DNA from: Candidatus Cloacimonadota bacterium
Lineage (GTDB): Bacteria; Cloacimonadota; Cloacimonadia; Cloacimonadales; TCS61
Direction of reading: 5' to 3'
DNA: 54,154 nt
Assembly (NCBI GenBank): GCA_023137125.1
Contig: JAGLPW010000096.1
Location: 1 to 54,154, forward strand
Shown here: positions 43,707 to 51,534 of the stretch, piece by piece
How the letters are laid out: each line of letters begins with the position of its first letter
How positions within the stretch are numbered: position 1 is the stretch's first letter
Made by a program: the position numbers and the translations under genes
The notes under the pieces: generated by a model
What the model was told of the DNA's origin: nothing
Database searches by the model: none
What the model saw: only the letters and a program-made list of their open reading frames with translations

Positions 43707-45620
43707 ATGAAAATACTTATTGTTGATGATAAAAAAGAAAATTTATATTTATTAGAAACTTTGCTCAAAGGTAGTGGTTACGAAGTTGAATCAGCTTTAA
43801 ATGGAGCAGAAGCTCTTGAAAAGTTGTATACTCAGAATTTTGATATGATCATATCTGATATTCTGATGCCAAGGATGGATGGATTTCAATTCTGTAGGAA
43901 AGTGATGGCAGATAAAATACTAAAAAATATCCCCTTTGTTTTCTACACAGCTACTTATAAAAATTTAAAAGATGAGGAGTTTGCTTTAAAACTTGGAGCG
44001 GATAAATATCTTCGTAAACCAATGGAACCAGTCGAGTTTATAAAGATAATTCAAGATGTATTTAGGGATGTAGAGAAGGGTAAGGGAAAATTCAAAGGAC
44101 CAGCTTTAAAAGAGGAAAAAGAGATATTAAAGCTCTACAGCGAGCGACTAGTGAATAAGTTGGAAAAGAAAATGTTAGACTTGGAAAGGGAGATCACCGA
44201 GCGCAAAAAGGTAGAAGAAAAAATTCAATATCAAAATGAATTTCTAAATAAAGTATTGGAATCTTTAACTCATCCATTCTTTGTTGTCGATGCTCACGAC
44301 TATACAATTTCAATGGCTAATTCTGCTGTAGGAATCAAATCGGATTTTAAAAAAGTAACCTGTCATAGTTTAACTCATAGAAGTGAAAAACCATGTCTAA
44401 GTCAGGAACATCCATGCCCATTGGAAATAGTAAAGAAAACCAAAAAAGCAACTATGGTCGAACATATTCATTTTGATAAAGATGGTAATGCAAGAAATGT
44501 AGAAGTTCATGGCTATCCTATATTTGATAAAAAGGGAAATGTAGACCAGATGATAGAATATTGTTTAGACATCACCGAACGTAAAAAGGCAGAAGGTGCA
44601 CTGCGGGAATCGGAAGAGAAATTCAGAAACTTAGTAGAAACATCAATCGATTTGGTATTCCGATTGACTAAAACTGGTCACATTGATTATATCAGTCCCA
44701 GAATAGAAGATTTGTATGGCTATCAGCCTGATGAGTTGATTGGAAAGCATCTGAGAACTACCACTCCAGTTAAGGAAGTTCCCAGGACAATGAAGGCAAT
44801 AAGTATGATATTAGCCGGAAAACCAATCAAGAATTTTGAAATAAAACAAAAAGCTAAAACAGGACGAATTATCCCGATGGAGATCAATGCCGTTCCAGTT
44901 TATGAAAGCGGGGAAATTGTAGGATTACAAGGGATAATGAGAGACATCACCGAGCGTAAACAAGCGGAAGAACAGACCAAGAAAGACCTGGAAGAAAAAA
45001 ACGTTCTGCTGCATGAGGTATACCATCGCGTTAAAAACAACATGCAGTTGATTTCCAGCCTGCTTAATTTACAATCTACATATATAAAAGATAAAAGAGC
45101 ATTAGAGCTTTTCCAAAACAGTCGAGATCGTGTAAGAACAATGGCACTCATCCATGATGCTCTCTATCGATCTAAAGATATGACTAATATTGATTTTGCA
45201 GATTATGCAAGAAAATTAACTGCACAAATATTTATATCTTATGGTGCTGATTCAAATCTTGTTAAGTTAATAACAGACATAAAAGATGTTTTATTGGATA
45301 TTAATATAGGAATTCCCTGTGGTATGATAATTAACGAGCTTGTAAGCAATTCAATCAAATATGCTTTTCCAGAAGGGAGAAAAGGGGAGATCAGTGTAAG
45401 TCTTACTTTTAAGAACCAAATCTACAAATTATGTGTAAAAGATAATGGAATAGGATTTCCCGGAGAAGTTGATCTGGAAAATTCTTCGACATTTGGATTG
45501 AAGATAGTAAAATCATTGACTCAACAGCTTAAAGGTTCACTCAAATTGGAAAAAGTAAAAGGAACTTCATTTACAATAACATTTAAGAAATTAGAAATTA
45601 AAACATACAGAAAGGTCTAA
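43707..45620 (+). CDS. Receiver-PAS-PAS-HisKA_2-type histidine kinase
   Basis: 637 aa from the ATG at 43707, preceded by GTGGGGGT; an upstream GTG frame adds residues not typical of a receiver. The receiver (about 1-120) has Asp51 in MIISDILMPRMDG. A charged helix is followed by two PAS domains, the first with an unusual Cys cluster (CHSLTHRSEKPCLSQEHPCP). The kinase core is of the HisKA_2/HWE-like type: His440 in LHEVYHRVKNNMQLISSLLN, then IINELVSNSIKYAFPEG, VKDNGIGFPGEVD and STFGLKIVKSLTQQL. It has no membrane segment. It closes the receptor-YfiR-kinase operon, 104 nt after the CheY-like gene, and could take phosphate from the membrane kinase through its receiver. Confidence 0.92.
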   Translation: MKILIVDDKKENLYLLETLLKGSGYEVESALNGAEALEKLYTQNFDMIISDILMPRMDGFQFCRKVMADKILKNIPFVFYTATYKNLKDEEFALKLGADKYLRKPMEPVEFIKIIQDVFRDVEKGKGKFKGPALKEEKEILKLYSERLVNKLEKKMLDLEREITERKKVEEKIQYQNEFLNKVLESLTHPFFVVDAHDYTISMANSAVGIKSDFKKVTCHSLTHRSEKPCLSQEHPCPLEIVKKTKKATMVEHIHFDKDGNARNVEVHGYPIFDKKGNVDQMIEYCLDITERKKAEGALRESEEKFRNLVETSIDLVFRLTKTGHIDYISPRIEDLYGYQPDELIGKHLRTTTPVKEVPRTMKAISMILAGKPIKNFEIKQKAKTGRIIPMEINAVPVYESGEIVGLQGIMRDITERKQAEEQTKKDLEEKNVLLHEVYHRVKNNMQLISSLLNLQSTYIKDKRALELFQNSRDRVRTMALIHDALYRSKDMTNIDFADYARKLTAQIFISYGADSNLVKLITDIKDVLLDINIGIPCGMIINELVSNSIKYAFPEGRKGEISVSLTFKNQIYKLCVKDNGIGFPGEVDLENSSTFGLKIVKSLTQQLKGSLKLEKVKGTSFTITFKKLEIKTYRKV

Positions 45621-45817
45621 AGTTCTTATAAAAGTTCTTTTACTATGACATAATTGAGGATTGTGATTCTTAAGAGATCGAAAAGAACTATTTGAACCAT
45701 CCAGTATTTGATAATGTGATTTCATATTATACTAAAAATTGTTTTACAAATTCTTACAAAGGGTGAAGTGATAAAGGTGTGTCATTTTATTGAGAATGAA
45801 AAAGAGTCTATAGTTTG
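45621..45817. other. Intergenic region after the kinase operon
   Basis: I see no gene, clear terminator or repeat here. The plus-strand kinase operon ends at 45620 and the decayed minus-strand copy begins at 45818. Confidence 0.5.
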
Positions 45818-46335
45818 TCATTTTAACAATAAGCACTTCTTCACTGCTTCAGTATTACCATTAACATTCAATTTATAAAAATAGATTCCTGATGAGAAAT
45901 CTTCTGCATGCCAGCTAACAGTTGTTTGCTGACTACTTATAGTAATTTCGTCTACTAATTGCCCCTTCAAATTATAAATCTTAATATTTGTTTTTTCAAT
46001 ATGCAAAGGTAATTTATAATTAATAATTGTTGAAGGATTAAAGGGATTAGGATAGTTGATAGTGAAATTGAATAATTTATTTCAGTTATTTCATTATTTG
46101 AAGCAGAAGTTAGATTTGTTGCTAAAAACACCCTATATCTGTGCCATAAAATTTGAAGTGTTAATAGGATAAAACTCAAAACAATAAACATCATTAATTC
46201 CAAGTCCTGTACCAATTTGTTGAACTTGCCCATTTTCTTCAGGTTCGACTAAAAATATTCCATCTCCATATTTACAACCGACAACTAAATATCCTTCATA
46301 CTCATAAATCCTATTGAGATTAAGAATAAACATTA
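45818..46335 (-). pseudogene. Frameshifted copy of the 438-aa secreted-protein gene (3' part)
   Basis: Read on the minus strand, the DNA closely matches the second half of the gene at 35767-37083: RIYEYEGYLVVGCKYGDGIF and FLATNLTSASNNEITEINYS are shared. Compared with the intact gene it has small deletions (4 nt near 46144, 1 nt near 46131 and 1 nt near 46058) that break the frame into three pieces. The final piece keeps a tail-like ending (SSGIYFYKLNVNGNTEAVKK...LLLK) that differs more from the parent. The 5' half is absent. It is a partial duplication that has decayed. Confidence 0.85.
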
Positions 46336-46353
46336 ATTACATGAAATAATAAA

Positions 46354-46383
46354 AGCCTCTCGAACCTAAATCCGAAAGGCTTA
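46354..46383 (-). terminator. Rho-independent terminator of the ECF sigma operon
   Basis: The stem AAGCCTCTCG / CGAAAGGCTT (one mismatch) with a 10-nt loop lies 16 nt past the stop of the 100-aa membrane-protein gene. On the minus strand it is followed by TTATTATT. Confidence 0.7.
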
Positions 46384-46398
46384 TCTTCATACATATAT

Positions 46399-46701
46399 TT
46401 AACAAGTATCTGAACTTACACCCTCTTCTTCTTTTTCTCCTTTGAGATGTCGATGAATGAATTCAGGATGGGAATGATGTATCTTTTTATGATGTTCTTT
46501 GTGAACTTTATAGTGTGAACTGACCAAGATCTTGAACAGCAGCAAGAGCATGACCCCCTGCCAATAGGTAATGGGATTTGAACTGAAGATCGGTGTGATC
46601 GTAGCATTCCATAACAACTGTACAGCCCATCCTACTAAAAATGCTATTCCAATTCCCAAAAGAATGAACAGCGGGATAAGTTTTTTGTGTTTACATTTCA
46701 T
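46399..46701 (-). CDS. Small two-helix membrane protein with His-rich tail
   Basis: 100 aa. The basic start MKCKHKK is followed by two membrane helices (about 9-30, PLFILLGIGIAFLVGWAVQL, and 43-60, ITYWQGVMLLLLFKILV) and a cytoplasmic tail with many His and Lys residues (HYKVHKEHHKKIHHSHPEFI). Proteins of this shape are often encoded next to ECF sigma genes in Bacteroidota-like genomes; the function is unknown. It lies 20 nt after the 73-aa gene. The His-rich tail might bind metal, which is only a guess. Confidence 0.72.
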   Translation of the reverse strand: MKCKHKKLIPLFILLGIGIAFLVGWAVQLLWNATITPIFSSNPITYWQGVMLLLLFKILVSSHYKVHKEHHKKIHHSHPEFIHRHLKGEKEEEGVSSDTC

Positions 46702-46721
46702 ATTTCCTCCAATATGTTTCT

Positions 46722-46943
46722 TTAAATTTCTATAACGGGACTGATCCTGATCTTTTGCCCTGTGAGAAGATCTCTCATTAACAGCAGAGTGCCTGCCAAA
46801 GGCAACCAGCTCAGATAATCACTTAATTCAGTTTCCGATTCTTCTTCAATTTCTATATTCTCAGCAGCGTAAAGCAGGATATCTATTTCCAGTTCGTCCG
46901 GAGCTTTGTGCATGCCTTTTTTTAGTATTTGATCCTTGAACAT
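46722..46943 (-). CDS. Small protein after ECF sigma gene, possible anti-sigma or accessory factor
   Basis: 73 aa. The N-terminus reads KKGMHKAPDELEIDILLYAA, resembling the start of short anti-sigma-type proteins (KKGLHKAPxDF...) encoded behind ECF sigma genes. An acidic stretch (IEIEEESETELSD) and one weak hydrophobic segment (WLPLAGTLLLMRDLL) follow. Its ATG is 2 nt past the sigma stop, so translation is probably coupled. The anti-sigma role rests on position and weak similarity only. Confidence 0.6.
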   Translation of the reverse strand: MFKDQILKKGMHKAPDELEIDILLYAAENIEIEEESETELSDYLSWLPLAGTLLLMRDLLTGQKIRISPVIEI

Positions 46944-46945
46944 TA

Positions 46946-47485
46946 TTAACCTTCCTTTATTAGAAGCTGATCATTCTTTAAAAACTTTCTTAAATAATTT
47001 AGAGCATAACGATAGCGTGAGGCGATCGTATCTTTACTTTTCTCTTTCAATCTCCCTATCTCTTCAAAAGTCATTTTACCAAAGACATGCAGGTGCAGGA
47101 CATCATAAAGAAGGGGTTTTTCTTTGGCCAAATAGGATAATGATTCCTTAAAGGTTTCTTCACTTGCTTGTTCTCCTTCTTCCGTTTCAATATCAGGAAT
47201 ATCAAATTCATCACTGAGAGAAATTATTTTTGCTTTGCGGCTGGTATTACGCACAAGGTTCATAGCGATCTGAAATAGATATGCTTTGGGATTTACCAGT
47301 TCTTTTTTAGCAGCAGATGCAATGAATTTAATAAATGTCTCCTGAAAAAGGTCACTGGCATCTTCCCTGCATCTATTATACAGAAATGTATATAGTGCAT
47401 CTTTGTGCCTTCCATAAAATATCTGGAAAGCATCCATGTCACCACTTCTATAAGCTGCAATCAAATCCTGATCCGTCCTCTTCAT
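46946..47485 (-). CDS. ECF-type RNA polymerase sigma factor
   Basis: 179 aa from the ATG at 47485, which has GAGAGG upstream; a longer frame to 47560 lacks a good site. Region 2 is seen as DQDLIAAYRSGDMDAFQIFY, then RCREDASDLFQETFIKFIAS and NPKAYLFQIAMNLVRNTSRK. Region 4 is seen as LHVFGKMTFEEIGRLKEKSK then DTIASRYRYALNYLRKFL. It heads a three-gene operon with a putative accessory factor and a small membrane protein, the usual layout of a membrane-gated sigma/anti-sigma unit. Target genes are unknown. Confidence 0.92.
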   Translation of the reverse strand: MKRTDQDLIAAYRSGDMDAFQIFYGRHKDALYTFLYNRCREDASDLFQETFIKFIASAAKKELVNPKAYLFQIAMNLVRNTSRKAKIISLSDEFDIPDIETEEGEQASEETFKESLSYLAKEKPLLYDVLHLHVFGKMTFEEIGRLKEKSKDTIASRYRYALNYLRKFLKNDQLLIKEG

Positions 47486-47581
47486 TTTTTTCCTCTCACC
47501 TACTATGACACATCTCCCCGCTAATGTGTCTAAATTATTTTTACTTTTTTTATGAGTCAATAACTTCCCTTAGCCAAAAAC

Positions 47582-47610
47582 TTGACACTCCAATTTCGAT
47601 TTGAGCTATT
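47582..47610 (+). promoter_or_regulatory. Sigma-70-type promoter, likely leaderless transcript
   Basis: TTGACA (47582-47587), a 17-nt spacer and GCTATT (47605-47610) place the transcription start at or next to the ATG at 47617. No ribosome site precedes that ATG. Confidence 0.45.
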
Positions 47611-47616
47611 TGCACC

Positions 47617-48717
47617 ATGGCAAAAATAATTTATAGTTTATCAGGAGAAGGTTCGGGGCATTCATCACGTTCGCGGGAGATGATAACTCACCTTATAGGA
47701 CAAGGACATACTGTAAAAGTAGCCAGTTACGACCGGGGTTATCAGAATTTAAAAGACGATTTCGATGTATTGGAAGTTGAAGGATTCTCGATCGTCAGTG
47801 AGGATAATAAAGTGTCTATCGGCAAAACTTTCGCTCAGAACTTCACTACCATACTGGATAGATTTGAAGCTTCCAACATTCTTAAGCAGAAGTATTTTAA
47901 AGAGTTCAAACCCGACTGTGTGATCACAGATTTTGAACCGATGGCAGCTTATCTGGCTAACGAATTGGATGTTCCCCTGATAACTATCGATAATCAGCAC
48001 CGCATGCGTTATATGGATTTCCCCTGCCCCTTTGAATGGAAAGCGGAAGCAATATTTATTGAGAACCTGATCCGTGTGATGATCCCGCGTCCCTGCATAT
48101 CTCTGGTTACTACTTTCTACTTTGGTAAGAAAAAAAATGACCGTACATTCATGTTCCCGCCGATCTTAAGGCAATCTGTAATAGAGGCTAAACCATCTGT
48201 GGGAAATTACATTCTGGTCTATGCTACTAAAGAATATGACACACTGATCGAATATTTGAAAAATTATAAAAGAGAAAAATTTATCGTTTATGGATTCAAT
48301 GTGGATAAGACAGAAGGAAATCTGACTTATAAATCTTTCAGTAGAAGTGGATTTCTAATTGATCTGGCAGGATGCAGAGCAGTAATTGCCACAGCCGGAT
48401 TTACACTAATGACAGAATCTTTTTATTTGGGGAAACCCTATCTAGCGTTGCCTATGAAGGGGCAATTCGAGCAGGTATTAAATGGTTTGATGCTGGATGA
48501 ATTAAAATACGGCAAGAGCGCACTTGATCTGGAAAAAGAGAATATCTCAGCTTTTCTATACGACATTCCTGAATATACTGAGAACCTGAAAAACTACGAG
48601 CATAAAGATAATAACGCAATTACTGAAATGCTAGACCTAATATTGGCAAACGATGGTCAGATGCTGCAGAGTTTTCACGATAAACGAAAGACTATATTTC
48701 ATTTTGATGAAAAATAG
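47617..48717 (+). CDS. Glycosyltransferase family protein (MJ1255/UDP-glycosyltransferase-like)
   Basis: 366 aa, GT-B-like. The N-terminus IIYSLSGEGSGHSSRSREMI carries the Gly-rich loop and GHSSR typical of MurG/MJ1255-type enzymes. The middle has PDCVITDFEPMAAYLANELD. The C-terminal half has the donor-site pattern DLAGCRAVIATAGFTLMTES then YLGKPYLALPMKGQFEQVLN. It probably moves a sugar onto a lipid or cell-surface acceptor; donor and acceptor are unknown. There is no signal peptide. It lies 11 nt before a flavin/PNPOx-fold gene. Confidence 0.85.
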   Translation: MAKIIYSLSGEGSGHSSRSREMITHLIGQGHTVKVASYDRGYQNLKDDFDVLEVEGFSIVSEDNKVSIGKTFAQNFTTILDRFEASNILKQKYFKEFKPDCVITDFEPMAAYLANELDVPLITIDNQHRMRYMDFPCPFEWKAEAIFIENLIRVMIPRPCISLVTTFYFGKKKNDRTFMFPPILRQSVIEAKPSVGNYILVYATKEYDTLIEYLKNYKREKFIVYGFNVDKTEGNLTYKSFSRSGFLIDLAGCRAVIATAGFTLMTESFYLGKPYLALPMKGQFEQVLNGLMLDELKYGKSALDLEKENISAFLYDIPEYTENLKNYEHKDNNAITEMLDLILANDGQMLQSFHDKRKTIFHFDEK

Positions 48718-48728
48718 AGGATAACCAA

Positions 48729-49196
48729 ATGAGAAGAAAAGACAAAGAGATCACAGACAAAAAAATGATACTGGATATAATTTTCAGAGCACAGGTTTGT
48801 TACCTGGGAATGAGCAAAGATAATATGCCCTATGTAATTCCAATTAATTTTGGCTATTATAAAAATACGATCTATTTTCATTGTGCTCTTGAAGGTGAGA
48901 AGATAGATGTCCTGAAAGAGAATCCGCATGTCTGTATGGTCTTTAATATAGACAATAAGTTAATCAATGATGTCGCACAGGATGATTGGACAATGTATTA
49001 TAAAAGTGTTATTGCTTATGGAAAGGTTAAATTCATAATGGATATTGCTGAAAAACAAAATGCGATTAATATCATGTTTCACCATTATGGTGGTAAAGAT
49101 TATCCGCTTCCGGAGCCTGTTCTGGCAAAGACGATGTTCTTAAAAGTGAAAATAGAAAGAATGACCGGGAAGGGAAATATTCTAAAGGATGAATAA
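48729..49196 (+). CDS. Pyridoxamine 5'-phosphate oxidase-fold protein (NimA-like)
   Basis: 155 aa. The family pattern is clear: REITD-like start, RAQVCYLGMSKDNMPYVIPI, NFGYYKNTIYFHCALEGEKI, then NPHVCMVFNID and SVIAYGKVKFIMD. Related proteins bind flavin and include 5-nitroimidazole reductases (Nim) and other small FMN proteins; real substrates are mostly unknown. AGAGGATAACC gives the ribosome site. It follows the glycosyltransferase gene closely, but a functional link is not evident. Confidence 0.88.
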   Translation: MRRKDKEITDKKMILDIIFRAQVCYLGMSKDNMPYVIPINFGYYKNTIYFHCALEGEKIDVLKENPHVCMVFNIDNKLINDVAQDDWTMYYKSVIAYGKVKFIMDIAEKQNAINIMFHHYGGKDYPLPEPVLAKTMFLKVKIERMTGKGNILKDE

Positions 49197-49280
49197 ATGT
49201 TCCACTCGTTCAAATAAAATATCTTGCCTAAAAAATTTGAGAAACAAAATTTTACTCAAAATTAAATTGGAAATAACTAA

Positions 49281-49904
49281 ATGAAGAAAATTATACTCGT
49301 ATCGTTTATAGTCGTAATGGTTTTAGGTTGCACAAAAGAACAGGCAACTAATGCCGAATTTGCTGAGATTACCTTTTCTGTGGATCAATTTCTATTATCT
49401 GAAGAGTACATTTGTTCAGATATTGACATCAGCTTCTATCCACCTTTAGGTTGGAAGCAGATCAGCCCCATCCTAATGTCAGCCATCAAGGAGAAACTAA
49501 AAGCTTCCCAGGATACAACGGGGGTTACCATTTTACCTCTAAATGTGTTTATAGATAAGGAAAAGTCCTTCACCTGTTTTATATCGACCTTCAACAGTGA
49601 ACTTCTTGCAGATGATACTAGGGAAAATTACTTAAGTGAAATCAAAATAAAAAATCAAGATCTAAGCATAATTGAAGGCACCTTTGCCCATAATGGACTC
49701 AATTTTCATCAACTCACTTTCACAAAAGGTGATAAGATCACAGTAAAATTGATCGCATTAAATGGTGAACAAAAGGTGTTTATGATAGATTATGTAGTAC
49801 CTTCTAAATATTATGAAGAAGAGTTGAGAACAATTGAATCATCAATTGGAACAATAAAAAAAACAAAAAATGAGATCGGTTTGCCTGGCAAAACCGACTC
49901 GTAA
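49281..49904 (+). CDS. Lipoprotein of unknown function (207 aa)
   Basis: The N-terminus MKKIILVSFIVVMVLGCTKE is a lipoprotein signal with the Cys at about 17. The mature part (about 190 aa) has no motif I recognise; it includes DISFYPPLGWKQISPILMSA and a mixed alpha/beta pattern, perhaps of the PsbP/DUF1795-like type. It lies 14 nt before another small lipoprotein gene. Confidence 0.7.
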   Translation: MKKIILVSFIVVMVLGCTKEQATNAEFAEITFSVDQFLLSEEYICSDIDISFYPPLGWKQISPILMSAIKEKLKASQDTTGVTILPLNVFIDKEKSFTCFISTFNSELLADDTRENYLSEIKIKNQDLSIIEGTFAHNGLNFHQLTFTKGDKITVKLIALNGEQKVFMIDYVVPSKYYEEELRTIESSIGTIKKTKNEIGLPGKTDS

Positions 49905-49918
49905 AAGGAGATTAGTAA

Positions 49919-50209
49919 ATGAAAAAAATCGTATCAATAATCGTGCTGGTAGTTTTAATCGCCATAGTGGGTTGTTCAGCCAATATCCATCAGGTTGGAA
50001 AAGGCGCTCAGGGAAACCAGGTCATAGAAGCCCGTCAGTGGTACATCCTGTTTGGTCTTGCACCACTTAATGTAGTAGACACGAACCAGATGGCAGGTGA
50101 TGCTGTAGATTATGAGATCAAAACAGAACAAAGCGCTTTAGATATTATTTTTAACATATTTACAAGCTCTGTTACTGTCTACTCTAGAACTGTTACAGTT
50201 ACAAAATAG
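49919..50209 (+). CDS. Small Bor-like lipoprotein
   Basis: 96 aa. The lipoprotein signal (VVLIAIVGCSAN, Cys at about 19) is followed by EARQWYILFGLAPLNVVDTN and QSALDIIFNIFTSSVTVYSR. The WYxLFGLxPLN pattern is that of Bor-type surface lipoproteins. AAAAGGAG precedes the ATG and a strong terminator follows 20 nt after the stop, so it closes the transcript begun by the 207-aa lipoprotein gene. The function of Bor-like proteins outside phage lambda is not established. Confidence 0.75.
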   Translation: MKKIVSIIVLVVLIAIVGCSANIHQVGKGAQGNQVIEARQWYILFGLAPLNVVDTNQMAGDAVDYEIKTEQSALDIIFNIFTSSVTVYSRTVTVTK

Positions 50210-50229
50210 TTACGATGTAATTACTTACT

Positions 50230-50260
50230 AAAAGACTCTCCTAAAATAGGAGAGTCTTTT
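50230..50260 (+). terminator. Rho-independent terminator
   Basis: A perfect 14-bp stem AAAAGACTCTCCTA / TAGGAGAGTCTTTT with a 3-nt loop and extra T residues lies between the Bor-like gene and the next lipoprotein gene. Confidence 0.9.
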
Positions 50261-50268
50261 TTACAATT

Positions 50269-51096
50269 ATGAAATATTTAATTCTGATAATTTCGTTGAT
50301 ATTGTTTATAAGCTGTTCCAATAAACAAAAAGAAGAAGAAATTCTTTTTAACGAAGCGTTAATATTATTTAAACAAAAAACTAACATTGATAGCTTACCC
50401 AAAGAAGCAATTACTAAACTTAACATTATTTTATCTAATTTCCCCGAATCAAAATTAGCTATAAGTATTGAATCAGAGGGGAAAAAATTATTCATTAACA
50501 ATCATGGATTACTTACATATTATGAAATTTTAGAATTAGATAAAAATTTAATAAAAAATGAGAAAGCTCAAATTTTGTTTGATGAAGCCTGTAATTTATT
50601 AAGTATCTCAACAAATAAAGATAGTATTTCAGCTCAAGCAGTGCTGAAGATAAAAATGATTATAATAGATTATCCAAAAACAAGACTTGCAAAAAGCCTG
50701 AAATTGAATGTACAAAGAATCCCTTTATATAATTCGGACCCATTAACATTTGCAGAGCTAATAGAATTAGACGATAAACTAATATCGACAAAGAAAGCAA
50801 ATAAACTTGAAATCACTTCAACACTTATGAACCTTGCTGCTCAAAGTAAAGCATATTATAAAACACCCAAAACACATGGCGGCGGAGGTAAGAGTTTTAA
50901 GGGATTAATGAATGGATGGATGTCAAACTCTCAATTATCATCTGACAATTCATTTTCTTATATAAAAACTAAATATAGTACTGTTGAAATAGAAGATAAC
51001 TATGTTATCTTACAAGGAAAAAGCAAGTTCTGGCAGATGCAACTTAAAGTAACTTCCGATGATATTAAATTTCTATCAATTAAGAGGAATAGATAG
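50269..51096 (+). CDS. Lipoprotein with internal repeats, unknown function (275 aa)
   Basis: The lipoprotein signal MKYLILIISLILFISCSNKQ has its Cys at 16. Two similar segments follow: LFNEALILFKQKTNIDSLPK (about 25-90) and LFDEACNLLSISTNKDSISA (about 104-165), each ending in a FPES/YPKT..A motif and a YEILELD/AELIELD stretch, so the protein carries an internal duplication. The C-terminal part has a GGGGK loop and a beta-rich end. Base composition is AT-richer than its neighbours. The start lies only 9 nt past a terminator and no ribosome site is obvious. Confidence 0.68.
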   Translation: MKYLILIISLILFISCSNKQKEEEILFNEALILFKQKTNIDSLPKEAITKLNIILSNFPESKLAISIESEGKKLFINNHGLLTYYEILELDKNLIKNEKAQILFDEACNLLSISTNKDSISAQAVLKIKMIIIDYPKTRLAKSLKLNVQRIPLYNSDPLTFAELIELDDKLISTKKANKLEITSTLMNLAAQSKAYYKTPKTHGGGGKSFKGLMNGWMSNSQLSSDNSFSYIKTKYSTVEIEDNYVILQGKSKFWQMQLKVTSDDIKFLSIKRNR

Positions 51097-51105
51097 TTTT
51101 AGAGT

Positions 51106-51522
51106 ATGAGACACTACGGTTCCAGCATAATATTCGTTAATGATAAAGAGGAAGTCTTATTATTTCTGCGGGATGATAAACCTGGCTTGCCATATCCCAA
51201 TATGTGGGATGTTCCCGGTGGACATGTGGAAGAGAATGAAACTCCAAAAAAATGTATTATACGTGAGATGAAAGAAGAGATGAACCTTGATCTAAAAGAT
51301 TTCCAACTGCTCTGCCAAACAGAATTTGATGACAGGATTGAATACACCTATTGGAAAAAAGTTGATTTGAATATTGCTGAAATAAACCTGATGGAAGGAC
51401 AATATTTAAAATGGTTCACGCATCAGAAAGCAGCTGACACAGAACTCGCTTACGGTTTCAATGAGATCGTTGATAAGTTTTACCAGACAGTTATTTTCTC
51501 ACATAAAAAAAGCCCGATATAG
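51106..51522 (+). CDS. NUDIX hydrolase
   Basis: 138 aa. The Nudix box is visible in GGHVEENETPKKCIIREMKE then EMNL: Gly, Glu, REUxEE are kept, while the last conserved Gly of the box is Asn. The fold start is SIIFVNDKEEVLLFLRDDKP. By family it hydrolyses a nucleoside diphosphate linked to another group; the substrate is unknown. The stop codon lies inside the loop of the downstream terminator, so the last codons (KKSPI) are also the terminator's left arm. Confidence 0.9.
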   Translation: MRHYGSSIIFVNDKEEVLLFLRDDKPGLPYPNMWDVPGGHVEENETPKKCIIREMKEEMNLDLKDFQLLCQTEFDDRIEYTYWKKVDLNIAEINLMEGQYLKWFTHQKAADTELAYGFNEIVDKFYQTVIFSHKKSPI

Positions 51523-51534
51523 ATCGGGCTTTTT
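51507..51534 (+). terminator. Rho-independent terminator overlapping the NUDIX stop codon
   Basis: A perfect 12-bp stem AAAAAGCCCGAT / ATCGGGCTTTTT with an ATAG loop. The TAG of the loop is the stop of the NUDIX gene. Confidence 0.88.
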
